NCBI RefSeq assembly: GCF_001297015.1
Contig: NZ_LIGE01000025.1
Location: 124,001-188,000, forward strand
Reading direction: 5' to 3'
DNA: 64,000 bases
Origin: Pseudomonas sp. RIT-PI-r
GTDB lineage: Bacteria > Pseudomonadota > Gammaproteobacteria > Pseudomonadales > Pseudomonadaceae
Positions 41,354 to 49,870 of the stretch are shown here, piece by piece (positions within the stretch are counted from its first letter, which is position 1; the number at the start of each line of letters is the position of its first letter). The notes beneath the pieces were generated by a model, which did not search any database, was not told where the DNA came from, and was given only the letters and a program-made list of their open reading frames with translations. Made by a program: the position numbers and the translations under genes.

Positions 41354-44098
41354 ATGAGCCAGACCGTCACCCCGGAGCAATTGCAGCAATGGCTGTTCGA
41401 TGGACAGGAAATCGCCCTGTTCGATGTGCGCGAGCATGGCCAGTATGGCGAAGCTCATTTGTTTTTCGGGGTCAATCTGCCCTATAGCCGATTGGAACTG
41501 GAGGTCGGGCGCCTGGCGCCTAACCCTCAGGTGCGGCTGGTGATTTATGACCAGAATGGCGGGGATGTCGCGGCACGTTGCGCTCAGCTTTTGCAAACGC
41601 TGGGTTACAGCCGCGTACACGTGCTCGTCGGGGGTGCCAACGGCTGGCAGGCGGCTGGTTATCAATTGTTTGCCGGTGTGCATGTGCCGTCCAAGGCGTT
41701 CGGCGAATTGGTCGAGGAGGCCGCGCATACGCCGCATGTCACCGCCACGCAGTTGGCTGAATGGCAGTCGCGGGGTGAGCCGCTGGTGGTGCTGGACGGG
41801 CGGCCGTTCGACGAATACCGCAAGATGACCATTCCCGGTTCGGTCTGCTGCCCGAATGGTGAGCTGGGGTATCGCGTACAGGATCTGGTGCCGGACGACA
41901 GCACGCCGATCGTGGTCAATTGCGCCGGCCGGACCCGCAGCATCATCGGCGCCCAGACCTTGATCAATCTGGGCGTCAAGAACCCGGTTTACGCGCTGGA
42001 GAACGGCACGCAAGGCTGGTACCTCGAAGACTTCCAGCTGGAGCATGGCAGCACTCGGCGCTATGCCGATGCGGTGTCTGCGCAGACCTTGCCACAACAA
42101 CGTCTCGCCACCACGCGACTGGCCGAGCAGACCGGCGTGAAAACGGTGGTCGCTGCGCAGGTTCGGCAATGGGCGAAGGAGGGCGCACGCAGTCTGTTTC
42201 TCTGTGATGTGCGCACTGCCGAGGAATTTGCCGCTGGCAGCCTGCCGGGTGCGCAACACACCCCGGGTGGGCAGTTGATTCAATCGACGGATCTGTACAT
42301 CGGCGTGCGTCAGGCGCGGTTGGTGTTGCTTGATAGCGATGGTGTGCGCGCGCCGATTGTCGCCAGTTGGCTGCGACAACTGGGCCATGAGGCTTATGTG
42401 CTGGCAGGCGGGGTCAACAGTGGTCTGGCGTTGCCGGTGTATGAGACTCCGGCTCATTCGGCGTTGCCCCTCATCACTGCGCAGTCGCTGAATGATGCGC
42501 TGAAGGATGACGCGGTAGCGCTGGTAGACCTGCGCCCGAGCATGAGCTATCGCAAGGCCCATATTGCCGGCTCGCGCTGGTCAATCCGCTCGCTGTTCGC
42601 CAATGACCTCGCTGGCGAGCAGCGACCTGTGGTGTTGGTGGCCGACGACTCACGCCTGGCCGCTTTCGCCGCGCAGGCGCTGACGGACGAACAGCGTGAG
42701 CACGTGCGCCTGTTGGAGGGCGGTCTCGCTGCCTGGCGCGCGGCTGGATTCGCCGTGCAGGAGGACGCCAATGCGCCGCCCGATGAGCAATGCATCGACT
42801 TTCTGTTTTTCACCCACGATCGGCACTCCGGCAACAAAGACGCCGCCCGCCAGTATCTGGCTTGGGAAATCGGCTTGTTGGCGCAGATGAGCGCGGATGA
42901 AATCGCCAGTCTCAAACCCCTGCGTGTGCAAGCCGATTGGCGAGTCCGCACGCACCTTGTGCAATCTGGGCGAAGCGCAAAGGGCAGTGGTGCCCGGGGT
43001 GTCAACGTACCGGTCAGTCGCTTGAGCACGGTGCTGTTCGACAATCTGGCGCAAATGCGCGACGCCCGTGCTCGCCGAGACAAAGAACGCGTGCTGAGCT
43101 ACGGCGCCCGAGGCAATCCGACGGCGTTCGCTCTGGAAGATCTGGTCACCGAACTGGAGGGCGGTTACCGCACCCGTCTGTTCGGCACCGGGCTGGCCGC
43201 TGTCGCCCAAACCTTTCTGACCTACCTGCGCCCCGGCGATCACCTGCTGATCACTGATGCGGTGTACGCGCCGGTGCGACGTCTGGCCCGCGAACTGCTT
43301 GAGCCGTTCGGCATCCAGGTCAACTACTTCGCCCCCGACGGCAGCGACCTGGCGGCGCAACTGCTGCCCCAGACGAAAATGGTCTACACCGAAGTCCCCG
43401 GCTCATTGCTCTATGAACTCGCCGACCTGCCAGCCATCGCCGCGCTGTGCAAACCACGAGGCATCCTGCTGGCCGTCGACAACACTTGGGGTTCGGGCTA
43501 CCTGTATCGACCGCTGAAACTGGGCGCAGATATCTCGATCATGGCGCTGACCAAGTATCTGTGCGGGCACAGCGATGTGGTCATGGGCAGCGTCTGCACA
43601 CTGCAGGAGGTCTGGCAGCCGTTGGCGTCGATGAGCGACACCTTTGGCATCACCGTCAGCCCGGACGATGCCTATCTGGTGCTGCGCGGTGCGCGAACCT
43701 TGGCGCCAAGGCTGGAAGTGCACGAGCGTCAGGCGTTGGAGATTGCCTATTGGCTGCAGGATCAGCCGCAGGTGAAGCGCGTGTTTCACCCGGCGCTGTC
43801 TGAACGTCCGTGGCATGAACTGTGGAAACGCGATTTCAGCGGCAGTAATGGCTTGTTGTCCTTTGAGTTGCGCGCTGCCGATGTGGACGGCGTCGAGCGC
43901 TTTATTGATGCGTTGCAGGTGTTCGGACTAGGGGCTTCGTGGGGTGGGTATGAAAGCCTGATTACCGTGGCGGATACCCAAGATCGCGTTGGTGCAGCCG
44001 AGCGCTTGCTCAATCCGGTGCTGAGGTTGCATGTCGGGCTGGAGGATGTTGCCGCGCTGATCGAGGATTTGCGGCGGGGGTTTGCGGCGTTGGGATAA
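41354..44098 (+). CDS. Fusion of four rhodanese domains with a cystathionine beta-lyase-like PLP enzyme
   Basis: A single 914-residue frame. Residues about 5-105, 128-235, 265-365 and 378-470 are four rhodanese modules (each with LFDVRE/VLDGRP/LCDVRT/LVDLRP and an AxxLAGGxxxW-like end). Only module 2 keeps the catalytic loop (NCAGRTRS, Cys190); the loops of modules 1, 3 and 4 have Asp, Asp and Ala at that site. From about 528 onward is a Cys/Met-metabolism PLP enzyme: RVLSYGARGNPTAFALE, TEVPGSLLYE, AVDNTWGSGYLY, and the PLP lysine in ALTKYLCGHSDVVMGS (Lys734). The lyase half would split cystathionine, cystine or a related thioether, and the rhodanese half could accept the sulfane sulfur released. 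No internal start with a good ribosome site was found at the junction. Confidence 0.88.
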   Translation: MSQTVTPEQLQQWLFDGQEIALFDVREHGQYGEAHLFFGVNLPYSRLELEVGRLAPNPQVRLVIYDQNGGDVAARCAQLLQTLGYSRVHVLVGGANGWQAAGYQLFAGVHVPSKAFGELVEEAAHTPHVTATQLAEWQSRGEPLVVLDGRPFDEYRKMTIPGSVCCPNGELGYRVQDLVPDDSTPIVVNCAGRTRSIIGAQTLINLGVKNPVYALENGTQGWYLEDFQLEHGSTRRYADAVSAQTLPQQRLATTRLAEQTGVKTVVAAQVRQWAKEGARSLFLCDVRTAEEFAAGSLPGAQHTPGGQLIQSTDLYIGVRQARLVLLDSDGVRAPIVASWLRQLGHEAYVLAGGVNSGLALPVYETPAHSALPLITAQSLNDALKDDAVALVDLRPSMSYRKAHIAGSRWSIRSLFANDLAGEQRPVVLVADDSRLAAFAAQALTDEQREHVRLLEGGLAAWRAAGFAVQEDANAPPDEQCIDFLFFTHDRHSGNKDAARQYLAWEIGLLAQMSADEIASLKPLRVQADWRVRTHLVQSGRSAKGSGARGVNVPVSRLSTVLFDNLAQMRDARARRDKERVLSYGARGNPTAFALEDLVTELEGGYRTRLFGTGLAAVAQTFLTYLRPGDHLLITDAVYAPVRRLARELLEPFGIQVNYFAPDGSDLAAQLLPQTKMVYTEVPGSLLYELADLPAIAALCKPRGILLAVDNTWGSGYLYRPLKLGADISIMALTKYLCGHSDVVMGSVCTLQEVWQPLASMSDTFGITVSPDDAYLVLRGARTLAPRLEVHERQALEIAYWLQDQPQVKRVFHPALSERPWHELWKRDFSGSNGLLSFELRAADVDGVERFIDALQVFGLGASWGGYESLITVADTQDRVGAAERLLNPVLRLHVGLEDVAALIEDLRRGFAALG

Positions 44099-44150
44099 TC
44101 CCGAAAGTTCGGCAGCGCGACAGAATCACCCTGAGTCATGACGCAAAAGA

Positions 44151-44164
44151 GCATATGGATATGC
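44151..44164. promoter_or_regulatory. Short palindrome upstream of the amine oxidase / MetQ-like pair
   Basis: GCATAT and ATATGC are inverted around GG, 66-79 bases upstream of ATG 44230 and in the only 131-base gap between the fusion gene and the oxidase gene. An AT-rich tract follows. It is a candidate operator or part of a promoter allowing separate control of the last two genes. Confidence 0.4.
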
Positions 44165-44229
44165 AATTTTAGTCTTTGATTCCTAAAGGGTTTGCCGCTC
44201 AACTGGCGCCTTTTGATAGGAAGCTATTG

Positions 44230-45408
44230 ATGTCCGAGCGATGTGAGGTGGTGGTTCTGGGCTTGGGTGCCATGGGCGCGGCCACGGTTTATCAATTGGC
44301 GAAAGCGGGGGTGAATGTCGTCGGCATCGACCGGCATCACCCGCCGCACAACCTCGGCTCCAGCCATGGCGACACGCGCATCACTCGGCTGTCGGTCGGC
44401 GAGGGCGCGCAATATGTGCCCATTGTGCGCAATTCTCATCGCATCTGGCGTGAACTTGAGGCGCTCACCGGTGAGTCGTTGTTCGAGCAATCGGGCCTGT
44501 TGGTGCTGACGTCGAGCGCCGAGTACGATCCTGAAGATCCATCCGACTTCACCTTGCGCACCATCGGCCTGGCGCAGACTTACGGCATCGAGCACGAAGT
44601 CCTGTCCGCCGAACAGATTCGCCAGCGCTTCCCGCAATTCGCCAACGTGCACGACTCGGCCATCGGCTATTTCGAACCGGGTGGCGGCTTTGTGCGCCCG
44701 GAGCGCTGCATCGATGTGCAGCTCAAACTGGCCGAGCAACACGGTGCGACGCTCTACAAAGGCGAGACCGTCACCGGGATCAGCTCGAACGAGGAGGGTG
44801 TCACGGTCACCACGGACCGGCGCACGCTGTTTGCCAACAAACTGGTGATCAGCGCGGGCAACTGGAACGGCGAGTGGCTCGGTGAGCCGTATGAGAACCT
44901 GCTGAGTGTTTACCGGCAAAAGCTGTTCTGGTTCGAACTGGAAGAGAACGCCGGACTGGTCGGCCACTCACCGACGTTCATCTTCACCCACGGCCGCGGC
45001 GACGACAAAATCAACTACGGTTTCCCCGCGTTACCCGGCGAAAGCAGCATGAAAATCGCCACCGCGCAGTACCACACCTCAACGTCAGCGCAGGCCATCG
45101 ACCGTACGGTTTCAGCGGCCGAAGCGCAGGACATGTATGAGCACCAGGTGCACAACCGCATCGCTGGCGTGACCGCGAAAGTCGTCAAGTCCGCCGTCTG
45201 TGCCTACACCGTGACCCCGGATCGCCATTTCATCATCGACGAGCATCCGTCGCTGCAACACACCCTGTTCGTCTCGGCCTGCTCCGGGCACGGCTTCAAG
45301 CATTCCGCCGCGCTCGGCGAAGCCTTTGCGCAGTGGTGCATGCGCGGCTCGAGCGACCTGGATCTGACCTCTTTCTCCCTGAAACGCTTCGAAGGAAAAC
45401 TATCGTGA
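44230..45408 (+). CDS. Monomeric sarcosine / N-methyl-L-tryptophan oxidase-like flavoprotein
   Basis: A 392-residue DAO-family flavoenzyme of the MSOX/SolA group. The FAD motif VVVLGLGAMGAATVYQLAKAG is at the N-terminus; the diagnostic segment SSHGDTRITRLSVGEG follows near residue 40; the C-terminal covalent-flavin region contains CAYTVTPDRHFIIDEHP and the FAD contact SACSGHGFKHSAALGE. The cysteine at the flavin-linking position (SGHGFK context with SACSG) fits an 8-alpha-S-cysteinyl attachment. Such enzymes oxidise N-methyl or other secondary amino acids to the amino acid, formaldehyde and peroxide. ATG 44230 is preceded by AGGAAG. The stop overlaps the GTG start of the MetQ-like gene, so the two are translationally coupled. 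Confidence 0.85.
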   Translation: MSERCEVVVLGLGAMGAATVYQLAKAGVNVVGIDRHHPPHNLGSSHGDTRITRLSVGEGAQYVPIVRNSHRIWRELEALTGESLFEQSGLLVLTSSAEYDPEDPSDFTLRTIGLAQTYGIEHEVLSAEQIRQRFPQFANVHDSAIGYFEPGGGFVRPERCIDVQLKLAEQHGATLYKGETVTGISSNEEGVTVTTDRRTLFANKLVISAGNWNGEWLGEPYENLLSVYRQKLFWFELEENAGLVGHSPTFIFTHGRGDDKINYGFPALPGESSMKIATAQYHTSTSAQAIDRTVSAAEAQDMYEHQVHNRIAGVTAKVVKSAVCAYTVTPDRHFIIDEHPSLQHTLFVSACSGHGFKHSAALGEAFAQWCMRGSSDLDLTSFSLKRFEGKLS

Positions 45409-46184
45409 AACGCGTCGCGCTCTCCGTAGCACTGCTGGTCGCCGCCATGGGCAATGCCTATGCCGAAACCCTGAAAATCGCCGTGGTGCCTGTGCCCCAT
45501 GCCGAGATTCTGGAGTTCTTGAAGCCGGAACTGGCCAAGGAAGGGGTGACGCTGGATGTCAAAGTCTTCTCGGACTACATCCAGCCCGACCGGCAGACTG
45601 ATGAAGGCTTGCTCGACGCCAATTACTTCCAGAGCAAACCGTATTACGAGGCCTACAAAAAAGACCGACCGAGCAGCGATCAAGTGCCGATTGTGGCCGT
45701 GCACATCGAACCGTTCGGCGCCTATTCGAAGAAGATCAAAAACATAAGCGAACTCAAGGATGGCGCGACGATCGCCATTCCCAACGACCCGACCAACTCC
45801 GGCCGTGCGCTGCTGCTGATCGCCAAACAAGGCCTGATTACTCTGAAGGATCCTGACAACATCATGGCCACGCGCTTGGATATTGTCAGCAACCCCAAGC
45901 ATCTGAAGTTTCAGGAACTCGAAGCGGCGATGTTGCCGCGGGTGTTGAATCAGGTCGACATGGCGTTGATCAACGCCAACTACGCGCTGGAAGCCAAACT
46001 GGTGCCGCACAAAGACGCGCTGTTTATCGAAAGTTCGGAGTCGCCGTACGCCAATTACCTGTACGTGCGTCGCGACAAGGCCAACGCCCCAGCGGTACAG
46101 AAACTCGGCGCGCTGCTCAATTCACCGCAAGTGAAGCAGTTCATTCTTGAGCGTTATCACGGCGACGTGGTGCCGGCGTTCTGA
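45405..46184 (+). CDS. MetQ/NlpA-family methionine-type ABC binding protein, non-lipidated
   Basis: A 259-residue member of the NlpA/MetQ family with a GTG start at 45405 (AAGGAAA upstream) overlapping the oxidase stop. The signal peptide is VALSVALLVAAMGNAYA followed by ETLKIAVV; no lipobox cysteine is present, unlike E. coli MetQ. Core motifs: VPVPHAEILEFLKPELAKEG, LDANYFQSKPYYEAY, IPNDPTNSGRALLLI and VDMALINANYALEAKL. MetQ proteins carry L- or D-methionine or related compounds to MetNI. No metN or metI homologue lies in the window, so it would share a transporter elsewhere or serve with the oxidase for an N-methylated or sulfur amino acid. Confidence 0.87.
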   Translation: MKRVALSVALLVAAMGNAYAETLKIAVVPVPHAEILEFLKPELAKEGVTLDVKVFSDYIQPDRQTDEGLLDANYFQSKPYYEAYKKDRPSSDQVPIVAVHIEPFGAYSKKIKNISELKDGATIAIPNDPTNSGRALLLIAKQGLITLKDPDNIMATRLDIVSNPKHLKFQELEAAMLPRVLNQVDMALINANYALEAKLVPHKDALFIESSESPYANYLYVRRDKANAPAVQKLGALLNSPQVKQFILERYHGDVVPAF

Positions 46185-46188
46185 CTCC

Positions 46189-46223
46189 GTCGGGAGCCGG
46201 CAGAAATGCTGACGGCTCCCGAC
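46189..46223. terminator. Convergent hairpin between MetQ-like and bestrophin genes
   Basis: GTCGGGAGCCG (46189-46199) and CGGCTCCCGAC (46213-46223) pair over 11 bp, with an inner CAG/CTG extension. The element fills the gap between the stops at 46184 and 46228. It lacks a T-run on either side, so termination may be partial or factor-assisted. Confidence 0.6.
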
Positions 46224-46227
46224 ATCT

Positions 46228-47130
46228 TCAAGCGTTCTCTTCAATCCGGCGCACGTCACCCAAAGAGTCACGCTGCATTGACTGCAGGTTCTTCTCGATG
46301 GTTTCGCACAACGCTTCCATCTGAATCTGGTGTTCGCTGTGGCGAAACGGGCTTTGCAGATCAGTGCCGATACGCTCGATGGCCAGCAGCATAAAACCCA
46401 CCACGGTCGAGGCCAGCGGCGTGAACCATCCCAGTGACTCGACCAGACCGATCGGCACAATCAGGCAGAACAGCGAAATAAACAGTCGTGGGAAATACAC
46501 GTAAGGGTAGGGCAGCGGCGTATTGGCAATCCGCTCCATGCCGCCCTGGCTGTTGGAGAGGTCTACCAATGTCGATTCCAGCCGTGCCAGGCGAATGCTG
46601 TCCAGACGCCCGGCCTTGTACTCCCGGGCCAGCAGTGCCGCAGAACCGGTGAGGATGTCATTGGCGAAGTTATTGGTCGTGCCACTGCGGGCGAACTCGT
46701 CAGCCGGAATGAACGCCCGAACTTCCTCAGGGCAAGGCTGGCCTTGCAGATGCGCCGCGAGGCAATTCACATAAGCGACGTGGCGGCGTAACAGGGTCGA
46801 TTTGACCGGATTGACCTCGCCATCGGGATCATCCAGCAGCGTCAGCACCTGGCGGGCGAAGCTGCGCGAATTGTTGATCATCGAACCCCACAGCGTCCGT
46901 GCTTCCCACCAGCGGTTATAAGCGCTGCTGTTGCGGAAACTGATCAGCACGATCAATGCCGAACCCAATAACGTCAGGGGCATCAATGGCAGATTCAGCT
47001 TGGCGTTGAGGAACAGCATGAAGTCGACGGTGACGGCGATGTCCCAGAGCAGCAGCCAGAACAACGCCCAGCCGACATAACCCAGAGTCTTGATGATCAA
47101 ACGGTATTTTCTGACGATGGCTGCTTTCAA
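46228..47130 (-). CDS. Bestrophin-family anion channel protein (YneE-like)
   Basis: A 300-residue membrane protein of the bacterial bestrophin family. The N-terminal helices include TLGYVGWALFWLLLWDIAVTV, LPLMPLTLLGSALIVLISFRNSSAYNRWWEARTLWG carries the hallmark FRNSSAYNRWWEAR motif, and two C-terminal helices (LFISLFCLIVPIGLVESLGWFTPLASTVVGFMLL, in parts) are followed by GTDLQSPF. Bestrophins form pentameric anion channels. The start is a TTG at 47130 supported by GAGG seven bases upstream; no ATG fits. It is convergent with the MetQ-like gene and 100 bases after the end of the polysaccharide operon, so its own promoter probably lies in that gap or it reads through from the operon. Confidence 0.85.
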   Translation of the reverse strand: MKAAIVRKYRLIIKTLGYVGWALFWLLLWDIAVTVDFMLFLNAKLNLPLMPLTLLGSALIVLISFRNSSAYNRWWEARTLWGSMINNSRSFARQVLTLLDDPDGEVNPVKSTLLRRHVAYVNCLAAHLQGQPCPEEVRAFIPADEFARSGTTNNFANDILTGSAALLAREYKAGRLDSIRLARLESTLVDLSNSQGGMERIANTPLPYPYVYFPRLFISLFCLIVPIGLVESLGWFTPLASTVVGFMLLAIERIGTDLQSPFRHSEHQIQMEALCETIEKNLQSMQRDSLGDVRRIEENA

Positions 47131-47230
47131 ACGGAAACCTCATAGCGAGCGGTAAGCGTTAACGCCTTGACTCGGACGCTGTTTTCGCGGGAAAGGTTCG
47201 CTAAATCGCTTCAGCTTTCGTCGCCACGGG

Positions 47231-48280
47231 CTAATTAGCCCGGAGACGATTGAAAGAAAATGACAGGGACCTTTTCATCAGTCTGGCCATCGGCGTTTCG
47301 ATCTTTTCGTGAATGACATAGGACGCCGCGATCATCAAAGCCACGGTGCCCCACAGCAGCAGGTGCGCATTCACCGCCGGATAGGCCATGTTGAAGATGA
47401 TGAAACCGATCATTTGATGGAGCAGGTACAGCGGGTAAGTCAGGGCGCCTAATGTTGTCCAGTTCAATCGCCCGATGGCGGCTGTTTTGTTGGTTGCGAT
47501 CAACAGGAAGGTCATGAAGAACACGATTATCACGCTGCCGATGATCGAGGGATCGTATTGCGTTGCATATTTGCTTTCGATCGACTCGGCCCAGGTAATG
47601 GCGGTGAAGGTGGCCAAGGCCAATGCGCCCGCCACCAGGGCGATGCGGGGTTTTGTCATACCCTTTGCCCAGATCAGGTAGAACGTGGCACCGGCGATAA
47701 AGTAGGCCGCGTAATCGGTGATCAGTATCGAGCGCAGCTTCTCAAAAGCGAGCACTTCCGCGGTGGCCGACACCAGCAGCCAGAGCACGAGACAGGGTTC
47801 GATTTTGTCTATTTTCTTGAACGCCAGGAGAATCGAGATCATCAGGTAGAACTTGATCTCTACAAACAGTGACCAGTAAACGCCGTCGATGGGCGGGACA
47901 CCGATCAGATCGCCAAGGAACGTCATGTTGATCAGGTATTGATAAAGATCAGCGCTGAATCGGGGTTGCCCGAAAGCCAGTGTGATCAGAAACGTGAGCG
48001 TGCAGCACACCCAGAACGCCGGGCACAGGCGCACCACGCGGGAGATGAAAAACACCTGCAGATTGTTGCTCGAAGCGGTCATCAGGATGACAAATCCGCT
48101 GATCATGAAAAACAGTTCCACGCCCAGGTAGCCGTACTTGGCCACCTCGGCCAGCAGCGGATAGGGCATGACCGACATGTCGCCCCGCGCATAGCCGCGA
48201 AACGCGTAGTGAAAAATCACCACGGCGAGCGCTGCGAGGAAACGCAGCAAATCCAGCTCCTTCAGTCGTCGGTTGTTCAT
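47231..48280 (-). CDS. Membrane acyltransferase, family 3
   Basis: A 349-residue acyltransferase of the OafA/NodX family with about ten membrane helices. The opening ELDLLRFLAALAVVIFHYAFRGYA contains the catalytic histidine (FHY), followed by YGYLGVELFFMISGFVI, the second family signature, and RVVRLCPAFWVCCTL. These enzymes move acetyl, succinyl or pyruvate-like groups from a cytoplasmic donor across the membrane onto polysaccharides. As the last gene of the exopolysaccharide operon it probably decorates the polymer. ATG 48280 was preferred because the conserved region starts eight residues later; GGAG sits nine bases upstream. Confidence 0.85.
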   Translation of the reverse strand: MNNRRLKELDLLRFLAALAVVIFHYAFRGYARGDMSVMPYPLLAEVAKYGYLGVELFFMISGFVILMTASSNNLQVFFISRVVRLCPAFWVCCTLTFLITLAFGQPRFSADLYQYLINMTFLGDLIGVPPIDGVYWSLFVEIKFYLMISILLAFKKIDKIEPCLVLWLLVSATAEVLAFEKLRSILITDYAAYFIAGATFYLIWAKGMTKPRIALVAGALALATFTAITWAESIESKYATQYDPSIIGSVIIVFFMTFLLIATNKTAAIGRLNWTTLGALTYPLYLLHQMIGFIIFNMAYPAVNAHLLLWGTVALMIAASYVIHEKIETPMARLMKRSLSFSFNRLRAN

Positions 48281-48403
48281 GTATGGGCGCTCCGGAGGTG
48301 TTAGCGCTGATCGAGAACTGACGACTCTGCCGAGTGAAATTCGACCCAAGGCGCAAGCTATGGCAGCAGGAGGGCGTCGACTGTCCCTGGCTTGGTGTGA
48401 CGG

Positions 48404-49870
48404 TTATGGACCGCGTTGCCACATGCGGATGTAGTCGACCTCGAAGGTGGACGGCAGATCAGCGTCATCGACCACGCCGAACCATTTCCACATGGCCTCA
48501 CTGTCAAAGACGATCTGCATCGGGAAGAAGAAGTGGCGGTTCTTCGATTCCCTGACCAGCACGCCATCGACGTACCAGCGCAGGGTGTCGGGCTGCCAGT
48601 CGAAGCCGTAGACATGAAAGTCGCTGGCCAGGCGCCAAGGGCTGATCCAGGCGCTGCCGTTGGCGATATGTTCTTTACTTTGCGGCGTTGCCCATAGGTG
48701 GGCATTCATATTGTAAGAACGGTCCGAGGCTGCGCCTTTGGTTTTACCGCCAATTTCAAAGATATCGATTTCGGTGGCGTTGTCCGTGAAGCCCGTCCAC
48801 GCCAGCCAGAACGCGCTCGACGCTGCGGAGTTCATCGGTTTGGCGCGTGCTTCGTAGTAACCGTAGAAACCGCGTTCACGGGTACGGACCATGGCTGAGG
48901 TGTAATCCTTGAAGCCAAGCTCGACGTACTTCTGCGGCAAGGTTTCCTTGCGAAAGACAATGTTCAGGTGGCCGTTGCTGACGCTGGCATTGCGTGGGGT
49001 GAACAGCGCCGGTTTGCGCCCGAGCGATTCGTTGCCGATGGCATTGTTGACGTGCCAGCGCGCAGGGTCGAGGGTGTTGCCGTTGAAGTCGTCGGACAGC
49101 GTCGTGTTGAATGCCCAGCGCCCGGCATTGGCCTGGTCGGACAGCGGCAGATAGGCATGCTGATGCGTCGGTACTTTGCCCAGTGGACCGACGCGGGTCC
49201 AGGTATCGGCATGGCTGGGGACGGCCACTGACCACTTGTGCGCAAGGTACTGGAAAGCCTGCTGACGCTCGGCGAGGGACGCAAACGGGCGGTCGTAAAC
49301 CAGCACCTCGGCGATATCGCCGCGAAAGTTTTCTGAAGTACCGACGGCATTGCGCCCGACCGCATACGGGCCGATCGGCACATCCTGCAGTTCCAGGACC
49401 GACACCGTCGGTTCATACGCGCTGGTTTGCGCCAGGCTGATGGCGAAGTTCGGCAACACGTTATCGTTGTCAGCGGTTTGCACACGTGAACTGAACAACC
49501 GCTGCCACGGATCGACCCCGGCCTGTTCGGGCAATCGGCGGGACACGATCAACACCGTGACAGGTCCTTTTGCGCTACGAATGCTCTTGCCCAGAAACGC
49601 CGACCCACCACTGAAACGCACGACCGCATGGCCATTCACGGCATTTTCCAGACGTTGCGGCTGCTCGGCACCTTGGTCGACCATCGCGTCATGGGACTGA
49701 CCTGATTTATCGCCCCAGCGTTGCACACGATTTTGCGCGTTGAGGCTAAGGCTGGACGCATCAGCGGCGTCCAGCCACAGCACCAGCCCGGCAGTCGGCG
49801 GCGCTTGTGCGGCGCTGCCAGTCAGCGCAACCCACAGCAGTAGCGCCGGCAGCGATCGTAAGAACATCAT
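48404..49870 (-). CDS. Exported two-domain family 16 glycoside hydrolase
   Basis: A 488-residue secreted protein. After a signal peptide (LRSLPALLLWVALTGSAAQA) come a concanavalin/LamG-like domain (about 30-210: GLVLWLDAADASSL, AVVRFSGGSAF, FRGDIAEVLVYDRPF) and a GH16 domain (about 245-488) with the catalytic motif EIDIFE (residues 367-372), in which the first Glu is the nucleophile and the last the acid/base. GH16 enzymes cut beta-1,3 or beta-1,4 bonds in glucans or galactans, and some act as transglycosylases. Encoded inside the polysaccharide operon, it probably trims or releases the product. ATG 49870 (MMFLR) overlaps the galE stop by four bases. Confidence 0.83.
   Translation of the reverse strand: MMFLRSLPALLLWVALTGSAAQAPPTAGLVLWLDAADASSLSLNAQNRVQRWGDKSGQSHDAMVDQGAEQPQRLENAVNGHAVVRFSGGSAFLGKSIRSAKGPVTVLIVSRRLPEQAGVDPWQRLFSSRVQTADNDNVLPNFAISLAQTSAYEPTVSVLELQDVPIGPYAVGRNAVGTSENFRGDIAEVLVYDRPFASLAERQQAFQYLAHKWSVAVPSHADTWTRVGPLGKVPTHQHAYLPLSDQANAGRWAFNTTLSDDFNGNTLDPARWHVNNAIGNESLGRKPALFTPRNASVSNGHLNIVFRKETLPQKYVELGFKDYTSAMVRTRERGFYGYYEARAKPMNSAASSAFWLAWTGFTDNATEIDIFEIGGKTKGAASDRSYNMNAHLWATPQSKEHIANGSAWISPWRLASDFHVYGFDWQPDTLRWYVDGVLVRESKNRHFFFPMQIVFDSEAMWKWFGVVDDADLPSTFEVDYIRMWQRGP

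Noticed and set aside
42925..42960. Possible separate start (GTG in LRVQADWR) for a stand-alone lyase within the fusion gene
   Set aside because: No ribosome-binding sequence precedes it and the frame is continuous, so the fusion is the simpler reading; secondary internal initiation cannot be fully excluded.
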